This document shows positions 56,155-64,000 of a stretch of 64,000 nucleotides of DNA, one piece after another. The notes under the pieces were generated by a model, which was given only the letters and a program-made list of their open reading frames with translations, did not search any database and was not told where the DNA came from. The position numbers and the translations under genes were made by a program. The stretch lies in contig NZ_KB905378.1 of NCBI RefSeq assembly GCF_000379085.1, positions 291,497 to 355,496 of the forward strand, written 5' to 3'. This DNA is from Halomicrobium katesii DSM 19301 (GTDB lineage Archaea > Halobacteriota > Halobacteria > Halobacteriales > Haloarculaceae). How positions within the stretch are numbered: the first letter of the stretch is position 1; the number at the start of each line of letters is the position of its first letter.

Positions 56155-56610
56155 ATGTCACCTGCCCTCCATGCGTGGCTGCCAGACCGTCCGGCTATCA
56201 CCGATTCGCTCACGAGAGCCATCTTCGTCGGTGGTACGCTGTACGTCGTCGAGAGGTCGCTGTCGTACGCTGTCACCGCCGGGCTGGCCTTTCTCGCTTT
56301 ACAGTTGGTGGCCGACACCGCCGAGAACGTCGTCGGCGACTACGCCGACAACGTTGTCCTCGGGACGCTTATTCTGGGAGCGACCGGCTACGTGGCCGTG
56401 CTGGGATCAGCGTTGGGAATCCTCGTCGGCGGCGTCGTCGCTGGTGGGTGGTTCCTCGCCGACGGCGTCCAGCATCTCCGCCACGGAGTCACGCGAGACG
56501 AAGTCGGCGTCCCGTACACACACGAGGGCAGTGTCCTCACCGGACTCCCGAAGGCGCTACTGGCGCGGCTCGCGGAGCCGTTGTTGCTCGAAACGCGCGA
56601 CCGGCAGTAG
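56155..56610 (+). CDS. Small membrane protein
   Basis: Protein of 151 residues with two or three transmembrane segments (ERSLSYAVTAGLAFLALQLV, VVLGTLILGATGYVAVLGSA, LGILVGGVVAGGWFLADGV). The C-terminus is soluble and mildly acidic. Not recognised. Convergent with the DUF5807 gene with a 7-base gap. Confidence 0.55.
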   Translation: MSPALHAWLPDRPAITDSLTRAIFVGGTLYVVERSLSYAVTAGLAFLALQLVADTAENVVGDYADNVVLGTLILGATGYVAVLGSALGILVGGVVAGGWFLADGVQHLRHGVTRDEVGVPYTHEGSVLTGLPKALLARLAEPLLLETRDRQ

Positions 56611-56617
56611 GACGGCG

Positions 56618-57049
56618 CTACTCGCCGACGACCCACTTCTCGGAGTACTTCTCGCCGCAGGGACAGACCGCGTAGGCGTGGATCACGTCGCCGTCCTCGT
56701 AGATGCCGCCGACCTCCTCGTTCTGTGCTTCGGCGAAGGCAAAGACGAACTTCGCCGTGTGGTTCTCGTCGGGTTCCTCGTCCTCGTTGGGACAGACACC
56801 GCCGGTCAGATCGTCAGCGATCTCGCCGTCGGTAGCCATCGCCTCGCGGGCCAGTCCCATCGGGTCGATGCCGGTGGCCGACTGGAAGGCGCTGCGCCCC
56901 TGATCGCCGTCGATCACCAGCACCATGCCGTCCTCGACATCCTCTGCGTACTCCGCGAGGGCGTCGGCGTTGCCGACCGCGTCCTCGTGCAGGAAGAAGG
57001 CCACGTCCTCGACGCGCTCGCCCGCCAGGAATTCGGTGCGCTTGCTCAT
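56618..57049 (-). CDS. DUF5807 family protein
   Basis: Acidic soluble protein of 143 residues: MSKRTEFLAGERVEDVAFFL, MVLVIDGDQGRSAFQSATGI, DPMGLAREAM and DDLTGGVCPN are the conserved blocks of DUF5807, a haloarchaea-only family. Three cysteines (GVCPN; AVCPCGEK) could bind a metal. Function unknown. Confidence 0.78.
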   Translation of the reverse strand: MSKRTEFLAGERVEDVAFFLHEDAVGNADALAEYAEDVEDGMVLVIDGDQGRSAFQSATGIDPMGLAREAMATDGEIADDLTGGVCPNEDEEPDENHTAKFVFAFAEAQNEEVGGIYEDGDVIHAYAVCPCGEKYSEKWVVGE

Positions 57050-57141
57050 ACACTGTGTGTGACCGCTTGCGGGGAAAAGCCTCGCGGCTCGTCCGGCCGA
57101 AATGACAGTATCTATTGTGACGCCGCTGTCAGCAATCTCGT

Positions 57142-57303
57142 ATGGTCTTCGAACTGATTGCCGGATTCGTCGCTCTCGTCGCCGCGTCGTACATTGGGAC
57201 GACGATGGCCCTCCGAGGCTACTTTGGCGCGGCGTCGTTCGACCGAGTTCAGCGGCGAGAGTCGGGGGAACCTAACGGCGATGATTCGTCAGCGGACGAC
57301 TGA
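57142..57303 (+). CDS. 53-residue single-helix membrane protein
   Basis: Small gene read directly from the sequence: ATG at 57142, TGA at 57301-57303. The product starts MVFELIAGFVALVAASYIG, one transmembrane helix, then TTMALRGYFGAAS and a short acidic tail DDSSADD. Codon choice is typical of the genome. Its stop codon supplies the first base of palindrome B5, the same arrangement as three other genes here. Confidence 0.6.
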   Translation: MVFELIAGFVALVAASYIGTTMALRGYFGAASFDRVQRRESGEPNGDDSSADD

Positions 57304-57383
57304 TACGAATTATTGTAGCGATTTACCGGTGATCGTCTACTCCGTGGCGACGATCACCGGTAAGCAACTACAATAAACTGTAT
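57303..57383. repeat. Palindromic repeat B5 (81 bp)
   Basis: Reverse-orientation near-copy of B4, with inner stem TTACCGGTGATCGTC/GACGATCACCGGTAA and loop TACTCCGTGGC. It starts on the final A of the preceding stop codon. Between convergent genes. Confidence 0.8.
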
Positions 57384-57520
57384 GAGGGTTTCCGATGCAG
57401 TCATGTGTAGTTGGATTCGCGCGAACGAGCGGTCCGAAGGACCCGGCAGTTCGCGCGATTCACTCCGAGCGCGCCGAAGGCGCGGCTCGGAGGTGTTTTT
57501 GTACTAAATCTTTGCGAGCG

Positions 57521-57563
57521 GGGGTGCCCGCAGCGAAGCGAGGACACCCCGCGAAGTAAAAAT
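57521..57563 (-). terminator. End of archaellum operon: T-tract and hairpin
   Basis: On the complement the arlJ stop codon sits in a run TAAATTTTTA and is followed by stem GGGGTG/CACCCC (57545-57550, 57521-57526). T-rich runs terminate archaeal transcription. A second hairpin with CCGAGCGCGCC/GGCGCGGCTCGG lies at about 57468-57494. Confidence 0.45.
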
Positions 57564-59312
57564 TTAGATGCCGATAAACTGCGTCACCAGCCACTTGGTG
57601 GCGATCGAGGTGACGCTGCCGATCCAGGCCAGCAGGACGAAGTGCATGTAGGTGTTACCCTTGTGGCCGCCGTCGACGGTGCGGACCATCAGCGCCGACA
57701 GCATCGCGCCGAACATGATGATGATGATCAGCAGGAACTCGATCAGCGGGATGTTGTAGACGCTGGTGTTGATCAGGGTGCTGGCGTCGAACCCGGCGTT
57801 CGAGGAGAGGTTCAGCGACATCGACGAGAGGATGTTGACGACCTGCAGGCCGATGAAGAAGGCGAACGTCGACGCCGCGGTGATACCGTACAGGAGCCCG
57901 ATCAGGGTCGTTGCGGCCTGGTTGCGCTGAGTGCGCAGCGCCTGGATCTCGTTCATGTTGGCCGCGATCAGTTCGCCCAGCAGTTTCGGCGAGCCGCCCA
58001 TCTCGCGGCCGATGAGGTACATCTCCGAGAACGTCTGAATCAGGTACGATCGGCAGTCGGCGGTGAAGTATCGCCAGGCCTCGGCGGGCTCGATGCGCAT
58101 GTTGAGTCGCTTGTAGAGGTCGTCGACGTTGGGCGACAGCGCGCCGAAGTCCTTCTCTCGGAGCGTTCGCAGGACCATCGAGGTGGTCGACTGCTTCGCG
58201 CCTTCGGTCGCGCCCAGCGCGCGGATGAAGCTCGGGAACTGGTCGTCGCGACCCTTGACCCGCTGTTCCTCCTGTCGGATGACGATTCCGGGAATCAACA
58301 GCGGCGTGATCGGGATGGCGGCGTACATCGAGAGCGGGACCCGATCGAGGAAAAAGAGGAGGTCACCCACCGTGATCGGCGAGACGCCGAACATCCCGCC
58401 CAGCGAGATGAAGACGAGGACGGCGGTGAGAGCGACACCGACGTAGGTCGCCTTCTCGATGCGGTTCTCGACGTCGGAGGGGTAGTCTTCGGGGTGGAAC
58501 CACACCGGATCGTAGGGGGCCATCGAGCGGATCGCGAGGTAGAAGCCAGACTGGACGAAGATGTACATGACGATGACGGCGCTGACGGTCATGGTCGGGT
58601 CGGTCCCGGTCAACACCGGCAGGACGACGGCGAACACGAGCGCGAACGTCATCGAGAGGACCATCGACAGGTAGAGGTCTTTCATCACTTCGAGGTTGTC
58701 CAGCGTCCCCTCGTACACCGTCGTGTAGTTCTGGATGATCTGCTCCTGCTCGCTCAGCAGGTAGTCCTCCAGGGACTGGCCGGCACCGAGCGTGTACGCG
58801 AGTCGGTCGAGGAAGTCAGAGACCGCGGCTGAGGGGACTTCTTTGGCGCGGCGGCGGCAGGCGTCGTCGAGGCTCTGGTTCCAGGTGTCGACCAGCTCGA
58901 CGATCCGGTGCATCTCGTTTGCCAGTTCGCCGTACTCCTCTTCCTGTGCCAGCGTCCGGAACACCTCCATGCGGTCGATCTTCGTCGTCGCCAGCACCGT
59001 CATGTGGGTGACCAGCAGGTGAAAGCGGTTGTTGAGCTGGCTGCGGCGCTGTGAGATGAGGATCTTGGGGTAGAAGATCGCCGCGGCCATCGCCAGGAAC
59101 CCCAGCATCGGGATCGGGGCCCGGATCATCATCGGCAGATCGAGCACCAGTGCGGCGACGGCACTCAGCAGGAAGAAGGCGATCGCCGGCAGCAGGATGA
59201 AAAAGAGGTACCGCTGCAGCGGGATGTGCATCTGCCGGTACGCGTCCAGCAGGTCGTCGAAGATCTCGGACAGCGTCAGGTTCAGGGAGTTTTCCGCTTC
59301 GTTGGATGCCAT
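57564..59312 (-). CDS. arlJ: Archaellum membrane platform protein ArlJ (FlaJ)
   Basis: Protein of 582 residues, the polytopic TadC/GspF-type membrane platform on which the archaellum motor ATPase ArlI acts. Membrane helix groups are YLFFILLPAIAFFLLSAVAA, MVLSMTFALVFAVVLPVL, LIGLLYGITAASTFAFFIGL and IEFLLIIIIMFGAMLSALMV. The cytoplasmic T2SF-type domains contain EMHRIVELVDTWNQSL and MYLIGREMGGSPKLLGELIA. Start codon shares base 59312 with the arlI stop. It is intact, unlike the fused gene upstream in the operon. Confidence 0.92.
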   Translation of the reverse strand: MASNEAENSLNLTLSEIFDDLLDAYRQMHIPLQRYLFFILLPAIAFFLLSAVAALVLDLPMMIRAPIPMLGFLAMAAAIFYPKILISQRRSQLNNRFHLLVTHMTVLATTKIDRMEVFRTLAQEEEYGELANEMHRIVELVDTWNQSLDDACRRRAKEVPSAAVSDFLDRLAYTLGAGQSLEDYLLSEQEQIIQNYTTVYEGTLDNLEVMKDLYLSMVLSMTFALVFAVVLPVLTGTDPTMTVSAVIVMYIFVQSGFYLAIRSMAPYDPVWFHPEDYPSDVENRIEKATYVGVALTAVLVFISLGGMFGVSPITVGDLLFFLDRVPLSMYAAIPITPLLIPGIVIRQEEQRVKGRDDQFPSFIRALGATEGAKQSTTSMVLRTLREKDFGALSPNVDDLYKRLNMRIEPAEAWRYFTADCRSYLIQTFSEMYLIGREMGGSPKLLGELIAANMNEIQALRTQRNQAATTLIGLLYGITAASTFAFFIGLQVVNILSSMSLNLSSNAGFDASTLINTSVYNIPLIEFLLIIIIMFGAMLSALMVRTVDGGHKGNTYMHFVLLAWIGSVTSIATKWLVTQFIGI

Positions 59313-60985
59313 CAGTCGGGGCGTGCGATCGTGAAGGGGAGCCCTTCCACGCCGTCACGCTGGAAGTCCTCGATCAGTTGGTTCACTTCGTGGTAGCCGA
59401 CGATGTTCTCCTGGATCGCCCGGCGGATGATGTTGGCCCGGAACTCCAGTTCGCCGTAGATCTCGCGGGTGTCCTCGTAGCCGAGCAGCGTCGCGATCTG
59501 CTCTTCGAGGACGTAGGAGTTGTTCATCGCCTGGAAGTTGATCTCGTCTTCGACGGGGTCCCAGTTGAACGCCTGTCGGGTGACGACGCCGTCCATCTCC
59601 TTGGAGTAGCCCTCGATCTCCTGGACCGAGGTGACGCGGCGGAGCACGTCGTCGCCTTGCTTGACGCGGTTCTGGAACAGTGCGATGTCGGCCACGTCCA
59701 TGAACGTCTCCGGGACGTTGATCGGTTCGCCGGTAAAGCGCTGGATCATCGAGACGATATCGCTGGCGTGGAAGGTTAGCATCACCGGGTGGCCGGTCTG
59801 TGCGGCCTGGAACGCCATCCGACCCTCCTCGCCACGGACCTCGCCCACGATGATGTAGTCGGGGCGGGAACGCAGCGCGGCAGCCACGAGGTCGAACATG
59901 TCGACGCTCGTGCTCTCGTCCTCGCCCTCGCGCGTGAGGAGCTTCTGCCAGGTGTCGTGGGGCGGCAGCACCTCGGCGGTGTCCTCCGCGGTGTAGATCT
60001 TCGAGTCGCGGGGGATGAACGACATGATAGAGTTCAGCGTCGTCGTCTTCCCCGACGCCGTCTCCCCGACGACGAAGACCGTCTGCTCGTTTTCCAGCGC
60101 GAGCCAGAGGTACGCCGACAGCTCCGGAGAGAGCGTGTTCCACTTGGTGATCTGGAAGATCGACAGCGGCGTCTCGGTCCCCTGACGGATCGTCAGCGAA
60201 GGCCCCTTCGCGCTCACGTCGTCGGAGTAGATCAGGTTCAGACGCGAGCCACCCGGTAGCGTCGAGTCGACGATGGGATCGGAGTCAGAGACCGGATCGC
60301 CCATCCGCTCGCCCATGTTTCGCAGCCACTGGTCGAAAGACGCCTCGGACTCCCACTCGACGGTCGTTTCGAGCATGCCGTAGACCTCGTGGTCCACGTG
60401 ACACTCGTCCCGACCGATGACGTGGATGTCCTCGTTGGCCGGGTCACGCATCACAGGTTCGAGCGGTCCGAGGCCGACGATGTCGCGGTTGAGCCGATAG
60501 AGGATGTTCTCGTACGTGCTCTCGGTCACCTCGACCTGTCCGACGCTACCGAGGTTGGCGATACGAGTCAGGACGCCGTCGTTGCCGTCCTCGTCGCGGA
60601 TCTTGGTCGACTCCTGGAGCAGTTCCTCGATCCGGTCGTCGTACTCGTTTTCGTTCTGCGGTGCGGGCTTGTTGACGGACTTCTGGAGGAGCTTGTTTCG
60701 GACCTTGCCGAAGACGACCGACTCGTCCTCGTCGAGTTCCGGCTCGATGGCGTAGTACTTCATGTCCTGTCCGACGTCGCCGTAGACGTGACAGAAGATG
60801 GGGCCACCGACCGGGTAGAGGACGTTCGGCCGGTCGGACTCGTAGTCGTCGTCGGCCTCCTCGATGAACTTGGGGAACTCGCCGGTGATCTGCTTGAACT
60901 TCTTCAAGTGGTCTCGCAGGTGTGGTCGTCGCGCCGCTACTTGTCGAAGTTCGTCGGATGGCTTGGGTCGTCCGTGATCTGTCAT
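59312..60985 (-). CDS. arlI: Archaellum motor ATPase ArlI (FlaI)
   Basis: Hexameric secretion-type ATPase of 557 residues that powers archaellum assembly and rotation. Walker A GETASGKTT is near residue 306, Asp box IYTAEDTAEV, Walker B YIIVGEVRGEE near residue 376, and the His box HPVMLTFHASD. The N-terminal ~150 residues contact the filament or ArlH. All catalytic motifs are intact. Translation overlap on both sides with the CheF-ArlH chimera and arlJ. Confidence 0.94.
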   Translation of the reverse strand: MTDHGRPKPSDELRQVAARRPHLRDHLKKFKQITGEFPKFIEEADDDYESDRPNVLYPVGGPIFCHVYGDVGQDMKYYAIEPELDEDESVVFGKVRNKLLQKSVNKPAPQNENEYDDRIEELLQESTKIRDEDGNDGVLTRIANLGSVGQVEVTESTYENILYRLNRDIVGLGPLEPVMRDPANEDIHVIGRDECHVDHEVYGMLETTVEWESEASFDQWLRNMGERMGDPVSDSDPIVDSTLPGGSRLNLIYSDDVSAKGPSLTIRQGTETPLSIFQITKWNTLSPELSAYLWLALENEQTVFVVGETASGKTTTLNSIMSFIPRDSKIYTAEDTAEVLPPHDTWQKLLTREGEDESTSVDMFDLVAAALRSRPDYIIVGEVRGEEGRMAFQAAQTGHPVMLTFHASDIVSMIQRFTGEPINVPETFMDVADIALFQNRVKQGDDVLRRVTSVQEIEGYSKEMDGVVTRQAFNWDPVEDEINFQAMNNSYVLEEQIATLLGYEDTREIYGELEFRANIIRRAIQENIVGYHEVNQLIEDFQRDGVEGLPFTIARPD

Positions 60986-62322
60986 TAGGCAACACTCCTG
61001 GATTCGATGACGATGCCGGTCCCCGACCGCACCGAGAACCCGATGGTGTCACCGACCTGTTCGCCCATCCCGGCGAAGCGTTTGACGCTGACCTGCCGGC
61101 GCACGTCGTTGCCGACCTCGACCATCTCCAGTTCGATGAACACGTCGGCGATCGCGCGGAAGGGACCGATCGCTTCTTCGGCCAGCGTCGAGGGGTCGAC
61201 GGTCAGCATGATGCACTTGCCCCGAGAGATCACGTCCCGGAAGAAGGAAATAATCTCCAGGGCGGCCTGTCGCTCCTCGTTCTGGCGGACCAGCGCCTCG
61301 AACTTCGGGTCGTTGCGCAGGATGGCGTCGAACGTGTCGATGATGATCACGTCCGACTCCCACATCACCTCGGCCTCCATCAGTCGACGGAGCAGTTCCT
61401 TGCGGTCTTGCTCCTCCTCGTTGCCCGAGAAGGTGTTCCCGTCACCGATGTCCGCGTGCAAGAACAGCAGGTTCTCGTCGAGGATGTGATCGACCACGTC
61501 GTACGACAGCGAGTGCATCTGGTCGAGGAAGCTCCCGACGGTCAGCTCCGTCGACAGCATCGTCACCGCGGAGCCGTCGGTGCCGACGATGTCTGCCAGT
61601 GGCATCCCGTCCATGTCCCCCGTCGAGTAGATGGCGACGAGGATCTCGGTCTTGTCGTCGGTGAGTTCGATGTCTTGCAGATCCTCCATGAGGTCGCTGT
61701 ACTCGATGCGGAGGTAGCGACCCAGGATCGACATCTTGCGCGGCGACGCCATCGCGGCCATGGTCGTGACGGCAGTGCCGTCGATCATGTGCCGGAAAGT
61801 CAGCGTCGGGCGGTCGGAGCCGGAGATCTCGCGGGTCGTGCGCTGGAAGTCGGTGACGGTGGCCAGATCGACGACGAAAACGCCGTCCGACGACCGGAAC
61901 TCGACAGAGCCGTCCGAGACGAACAGCTTCGCCGTCGAGAACGCGTCGTCGGTGACGCGCCCACCGACGCGTGCCCGCTCTTTGACGGTCGTCTCGGTGC
62001 CGTTGAGAATCGCCTTGAACAACACCGTCGAGAACTTCGAGATCTTGTCGTCGTCGCCCTCGACGACCGCGACGTGTCGACTGTCGTTTCGTTCGAAAGC
62101 GACGGTGACCGTCGAGTCGAAGAAGTCCCCCAGGTCCGGCGGCACGTGTCCGACCGCGACGTCGAAGATCGACGACAGCGGAATGGTGAATTTGTCGTTC
62201 TCGTTGGCCGCCAACACCAGTCGCTTCTGGCTCAGCAACACCCGCCCCTTGACCGGCTCGGTCGTCGCCATCACCTCCGCGTTGAAGTTGCCGACGAAAT
62301 CAGCGATGACGGATTCCGACAT
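60985..62322 (-). CDS. CheF-ArlH chimera: in-frame fusion lacking the ArlH P-loop
   Basis: Protein of 445 residues. Residues 1 to ~252 are CheF, the archaeal adaptor linking the chemotaxis proteins CheY/CheC/CheD to the archaellum: [37 protein letters not shown], then [20 protein letters not shown]. From [10 protein letters not shown] (residue 253) on it is the C-terminal ~193 residues of ArlH (FlaH): [17 protein letters not shown] [33 protein letters not shown], Walker [30 protein letters not shown]. The ArlH Walker A segment (GxxGxGK[ST]) is absent everywhere in the chain, and the CheF C-terminal winged-helix end is lost. ArlCE, ArlF and ArlG genes, which usually lie between, are missing. 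Fits one in-frame deletion. Confidence 0.85.
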   Translation of the reverse strand: MSESVIADFVGNFNAEVMATTEPVKGRVLLSQKRLVLAANENDKFTIPLSSIFDVAVGHVPPDLGDFFDSTVTVAFERNDSRHVAVVEGDDDKISKFSTVLFKAILNGTETTVKERARVGGRVTDDAFSTAKLFVSDGSVEFRSSDGVFVVDLATVTDFQRTTREISGSDRPTLTFRHMIDGTAVTTMAAMASPRKMSILGRYLRIEYSDLMEDLQDIELTDDKTEILVAIYSTGDMDGMPLADIVGTDGSAVTMLSTELTVGSFLDQMHSLSYDVVDHILDENLLFLHADIGDGNTFSGNEEEQDRKELLRRLMEAEVMWESDVIIIDTFDAILRNDPKFEALVRQNEERQAALEIISFFRDVISRGKCIMLTVDPSTLAEEAIGPFRAIADVFIELEMVEVGNDVRRQVSVKRFAGMGEQVGDTIGFSVRSGTGIVIESRSVA

Positions 62323-62411
62323 TGATCACTCACCGAGTGCTACTGCGGGCAGAATCTTATGGGTTTCGAGCGAATATCATTCGAGAGAACGGAGAGTCGC
62401 CCCGCTGGCGG

Positions 62412-62840
62412 TCACTCGCCGAGATCGTCCGCGATACTGGCGAGAGAGTCGTCCGGGGAGTCCGTCGCCGTGTAGACGACGCGAGAGCCCGGCGTCCGCA
62501 GCCCGTAGGTGTACCCCGCGGTCACGACGTCGAGGTGGACCGAGCCACCGATCGCGCAGTCGCTGTCGGCGAACCACTCGACGAGCCGGTTCTCGCCGTC
62601 GCCCTCGCGGGCCAGTCGCCGATTGTCCGCGGCGTGCTGGAGCATCGGCTCGCCGTCCAGCGTCGTCTCGACGCGAGCGTGATACTGCTCGCCGTCGAGC
62701 ACGCACTCGATCACGTCGCCCTCGGCCACGTCGAGGTCCGCCGGCAGCTCGATCCGCGGGCGATCGGTGCGGCCGACGGAAGCGACCTCGACGCGGCGGG
62801 TCTCGACGGCCTCGTGGTCGCTCGGGAGGCGATCTGCCAC
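62412..62840 (-). CDS. DUF7112-type haloarchaeal protein
   Basis: Protein of 142 residues from a GTG at 62840 (MADRLPSDHEAVETRRVEVA), one base after the rps6e stop, so probably coupled. Beta-rich content: VASVGRTDRPRIELPADLDV, GDVIECVLDGEQYHARVETT, VTAGYTYGLRTPGSRVVY. It resembles DUF7112 proteins; the GD-hydrophobic strand at the start recalls SpoVT/AbrB-like or OB barrels. Function unknown. Confidence 0.65.
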   Translation of the reverse strand: MADRLPSDHEAVETRRVEVASVGRTDRPRIELPADLDVAEGDVIECVLDGEQYHARVETTLDGEPMLQHAADNRRLAREGDGENRLVEWFADSDCAIGGSVHLDVVTAGYTYGLRTPGSRVVYTATDSPDDSLASIADDLGE

Positions 62841-62841
62841 G

Positions 62842-63234
62842 TTACTCGTCGTCGCTCTCGCCCAGCAGGTCCGCGACGTCACCGCTGCCCCGTTCGGTGA
62901 TCGTGGCGTTGATCTGGGCGGTCTCCTCGCTGACCTCGCGGCCGCGGATGGTGATGCGCTTGCGCTCGCCGTCGCGGGTGGGCTTGTAGCCGACGCCGCC
63001 GTCGGTGAGGATCGACTTCGTGCCGACGCCGCGCACGTCCGCTCGCATCGGTCGACCGGCCGTGTCAGAGCCGCCGGTCAGTTCGAGCGTGAAGCCGTCG
63101 AGACCGGCCGCACTGCCCTCGACCTCGTCGCCGAGTTCGCGGCCCATGAAGCGGTTCGCGTCCTGTCCGTCGACGTCTAGCTGGTAGGTCGTGCCTGTCT
63201 CCGGGTCCGAGAGCGCAACGGTGAATTCTGCCAT
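62842..63234 (-). CDS. rps6e: Ribosomal protein S6e
   Basis: Archaeal/eukaryotic-type small-subunit protein of 130 residues from the ATG at 63234 ([20 protein letters not shown]). Family blocks [28 protein letters not shown] and [19 protein letters not shown] are present. The last is the S6e signature (RRxxxRG). Unusually acidic, as in all haloarchaea. Co-directional with the DUF7112 gene. Confidence 0.93.
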   Translation of the reverse strand: MAEFTVALSDPETGTTYQLDVDGQDANRFMGRELGDEVEGSAAGLDGFTLELTGGSDTAGRPMRADVRGVGTKSILTDGGVGYKPTRDGERKRITIRGREVSEETAQINATITERGSGDVADLLGESDDE

Positions 63235-63363
63235 ATCCACCGATACTCGACGGCGCTTAAAAAGCGCGTCGGAACCGACTTTCGACGGGACTCGCGAGTG
63301 ACACGGGGGAAGCCCCGTACGTGTGCGCCACGGACGGCGTGACGCTCGGACTGCCCGGCGGTG

Positions 63364-63780
63364 TCACTCCTCGGCGTCGACGATCGTGCTCACGCGGGCG
63401 TTCTCCTTGATCGCGACGCCGGCACCGCCGACGGTGATCGGAACGCGAGGGAGAGCGTCGACGTGCAGCGTCGGGTGGCTCAGCCCGCGTTCCAGCAGTT
63501 CGGTGCGCGGCTGGAGCGTGACCGTCGCCGCCCCCGTCAGGGACTCGTTGTACTCGATCAGGTACTGGCCGGCGCGAAGCTGCCACCACTCGTAGTCGTC
63601 CGCGGGATCGCGCTTGGCCGAGGTGTGCGGCGTCGTCTGGGCCGGTTCGAGTTCCCCGCCCCCGAAGTCGACTCGACCCGGCGCGACGATCTCGAAGACG
63701 TTCGACACGGTGAGATCGAACCCCGAGTCGGCTGTCTGGGTCGGTTCGTGGACGGCGTCCTCGACGTACTGCTCGTACAT
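63364..63780 (-). CDS. dUTPase/dCTP deaminase-like protein
   Basis: Protein of 138 residues with a trimeric dUTPase-type beta-barrel pattern: DSGFDLTVSNVFEIVAPGRV, YEWWQLRAGQYLIEYNESL, LQPRTELLERGL (motif with Arg/Ser-type contacts) and GGAGVAIKENARVSTIV. Haloarchaeal genomes annotate such proteins as deoxyuridine triphosphate nucleotidohydrolase. The catalytic Asp/Tyr motif YDLD-like is not clear, so activity needs a biochemical check. The IS left end begins 52 bases upstream of its start. Confidence 0.72.
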   Translation of the reverse strand: MYEQYVEDAVHEPTQTADSGFDLTVSNVFEIVAPGRVDFGGGELEPAQTTPHTSAKRDPADDYEWWQLRAGQYLIEYNESLTGAATVTLQPRTELLERGLSHPTLHVDALPRVPITVGGAGVAIKENARVSTIVDAEE

Positions 63781-63832
63781 ACGCGAGCCCTCGGCAGCCG
63801 AACAGAAAAGCGTCGGCCGTCTCAGCGCGATA

Positions 63833-64000
63833 GTGTTCAGATAAGCCGCTGTATTTTCTGAGTTGGGGCGTGTTTAGACGCTAGTAAGAGCGGCTAAATG
63901 TCTAACTTACTAGGGAGTGAAGCGGGAAGAGGAGTTTGTGTCCAGCAAACTCGCCCGCTTCACTGATCGGGTTGTCTCGCTTGCTCAAAAAGCCGTCGTC
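63833..64000. mobile_element. Left end of an IS5-like insertion sequence (cut by window edge)
   Basis: Begins with the same 13 bp GTGTTCAGATAAG that bound the two non-coding elements at 26198 and 41433. A transposase-like frame starts ~85 bp inside. This element could be the autonomous partner that mobilises the smaller ones. The right end is outside the window. Confidence 0.6.
63917..64000 (+). CDS. Transposase N-terminus, IS5/ISH-like (partial)
   Basis: Open frame from a GTG at 63917 (or 63938) to the window edge: MKREEEFVSSKLARFTDRVV, then SLAQKAVV. The RFTDRVVSLAQKAVV segment is typical of the first helix of haloarchaeal IS5-family (ISH) transposases. The catalytic DDE residues would lie beyond the window. 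Confidence 0.6.
   Translation, partial: MKREEEFVSSKLARFTDRVVSLAQKAVV

Overview
The window is GC-rich DNA from a halophilic archaeon of the class Halobacteria. The evidence is a very acidic predicted proteome, mostly leaderless promoters, haloarchaea-only families (HalX, CdrS/CdrL, Hvo_1808-type surface lipoproteins, DUF5806, DUF5807, DUF7112), FtsZ2 and archaellum assembly genes. I cannot name the species. A Haloarculaceae-type genome is a guess.

Layout. 0-3.9 kb: the end of a glycosyltransferase, a PP-loop enzyme and a membrane protein. 3.85-5.86 kb: an AT-rich accessory patch with a DUF3800-like gene, a frameshifted membrane gene and a partial copy of the tRNA-Tyr 3' end next to tRNA-Tyr(GTA). 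6.0-8.3 kb: the cell-division locus cdrL, cdrS, ftsZ2 with a strong palindromic operator candidate. 8.5-12.2 kb: a CHAT caspase-like protease, an overlooked 45-residue membrane protein (DUF7503-type), a degenerate KaiC-like protein (DUF7504-type) and a HalX receiver protein. 12.3-25.8 kb: housekeeping and signalling genes (tRNA thiolation, two histidine kinases, endonuclease IV, lipoate ligase) and a solitary NuoCD paralogue. 26.2-41.8 kb: a pair of structured non-coding elements of about 360 bp flanks genes for surface lipoproteins, SppA, RIO2, an APC permease fused to two stress-protein domains, and MsrA. 41.8-51.2 kb: dihydroorotase and a dipeptide-type ABC operon with fused ATPases. 51.4-57.3 kb: universal stress proteins, a GNAT enzyme and a DHH phosphoesterase. 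57.5-62.3 kb: the end of the archaellum operon. 62.4-63.8 kb: DUF7112, ribosomal protein S6e and a dUTPase-like protein, after which an insertion sequence begins at the window edge.

Most notable. (1) The gene upstream of arlI is an in-frame chimera. Its first ~252 residues are the taxis adaptor CheF and the rest is the C-terminal part of ArlH, without the ArlH P-loop. The parts normally lying between (CheF tail, arlCE/F/G, ArlH N-terminus) are absent, as if lost by one deletion at a short shared sequence. (2) Two families of ~80-bp palindromes occur seven times. Four copies start exactly on the last base of a stop codon, suggesting a role at 3' ends. (3) Two ~360-bp elements have almost identical cores but different, internally matched terminal inverted repeats. 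(4) The CHAT/DUF7503/DUF7504/HalX cluster looks like a compact, uncharacterised haloarchaeal signalling or protease module.
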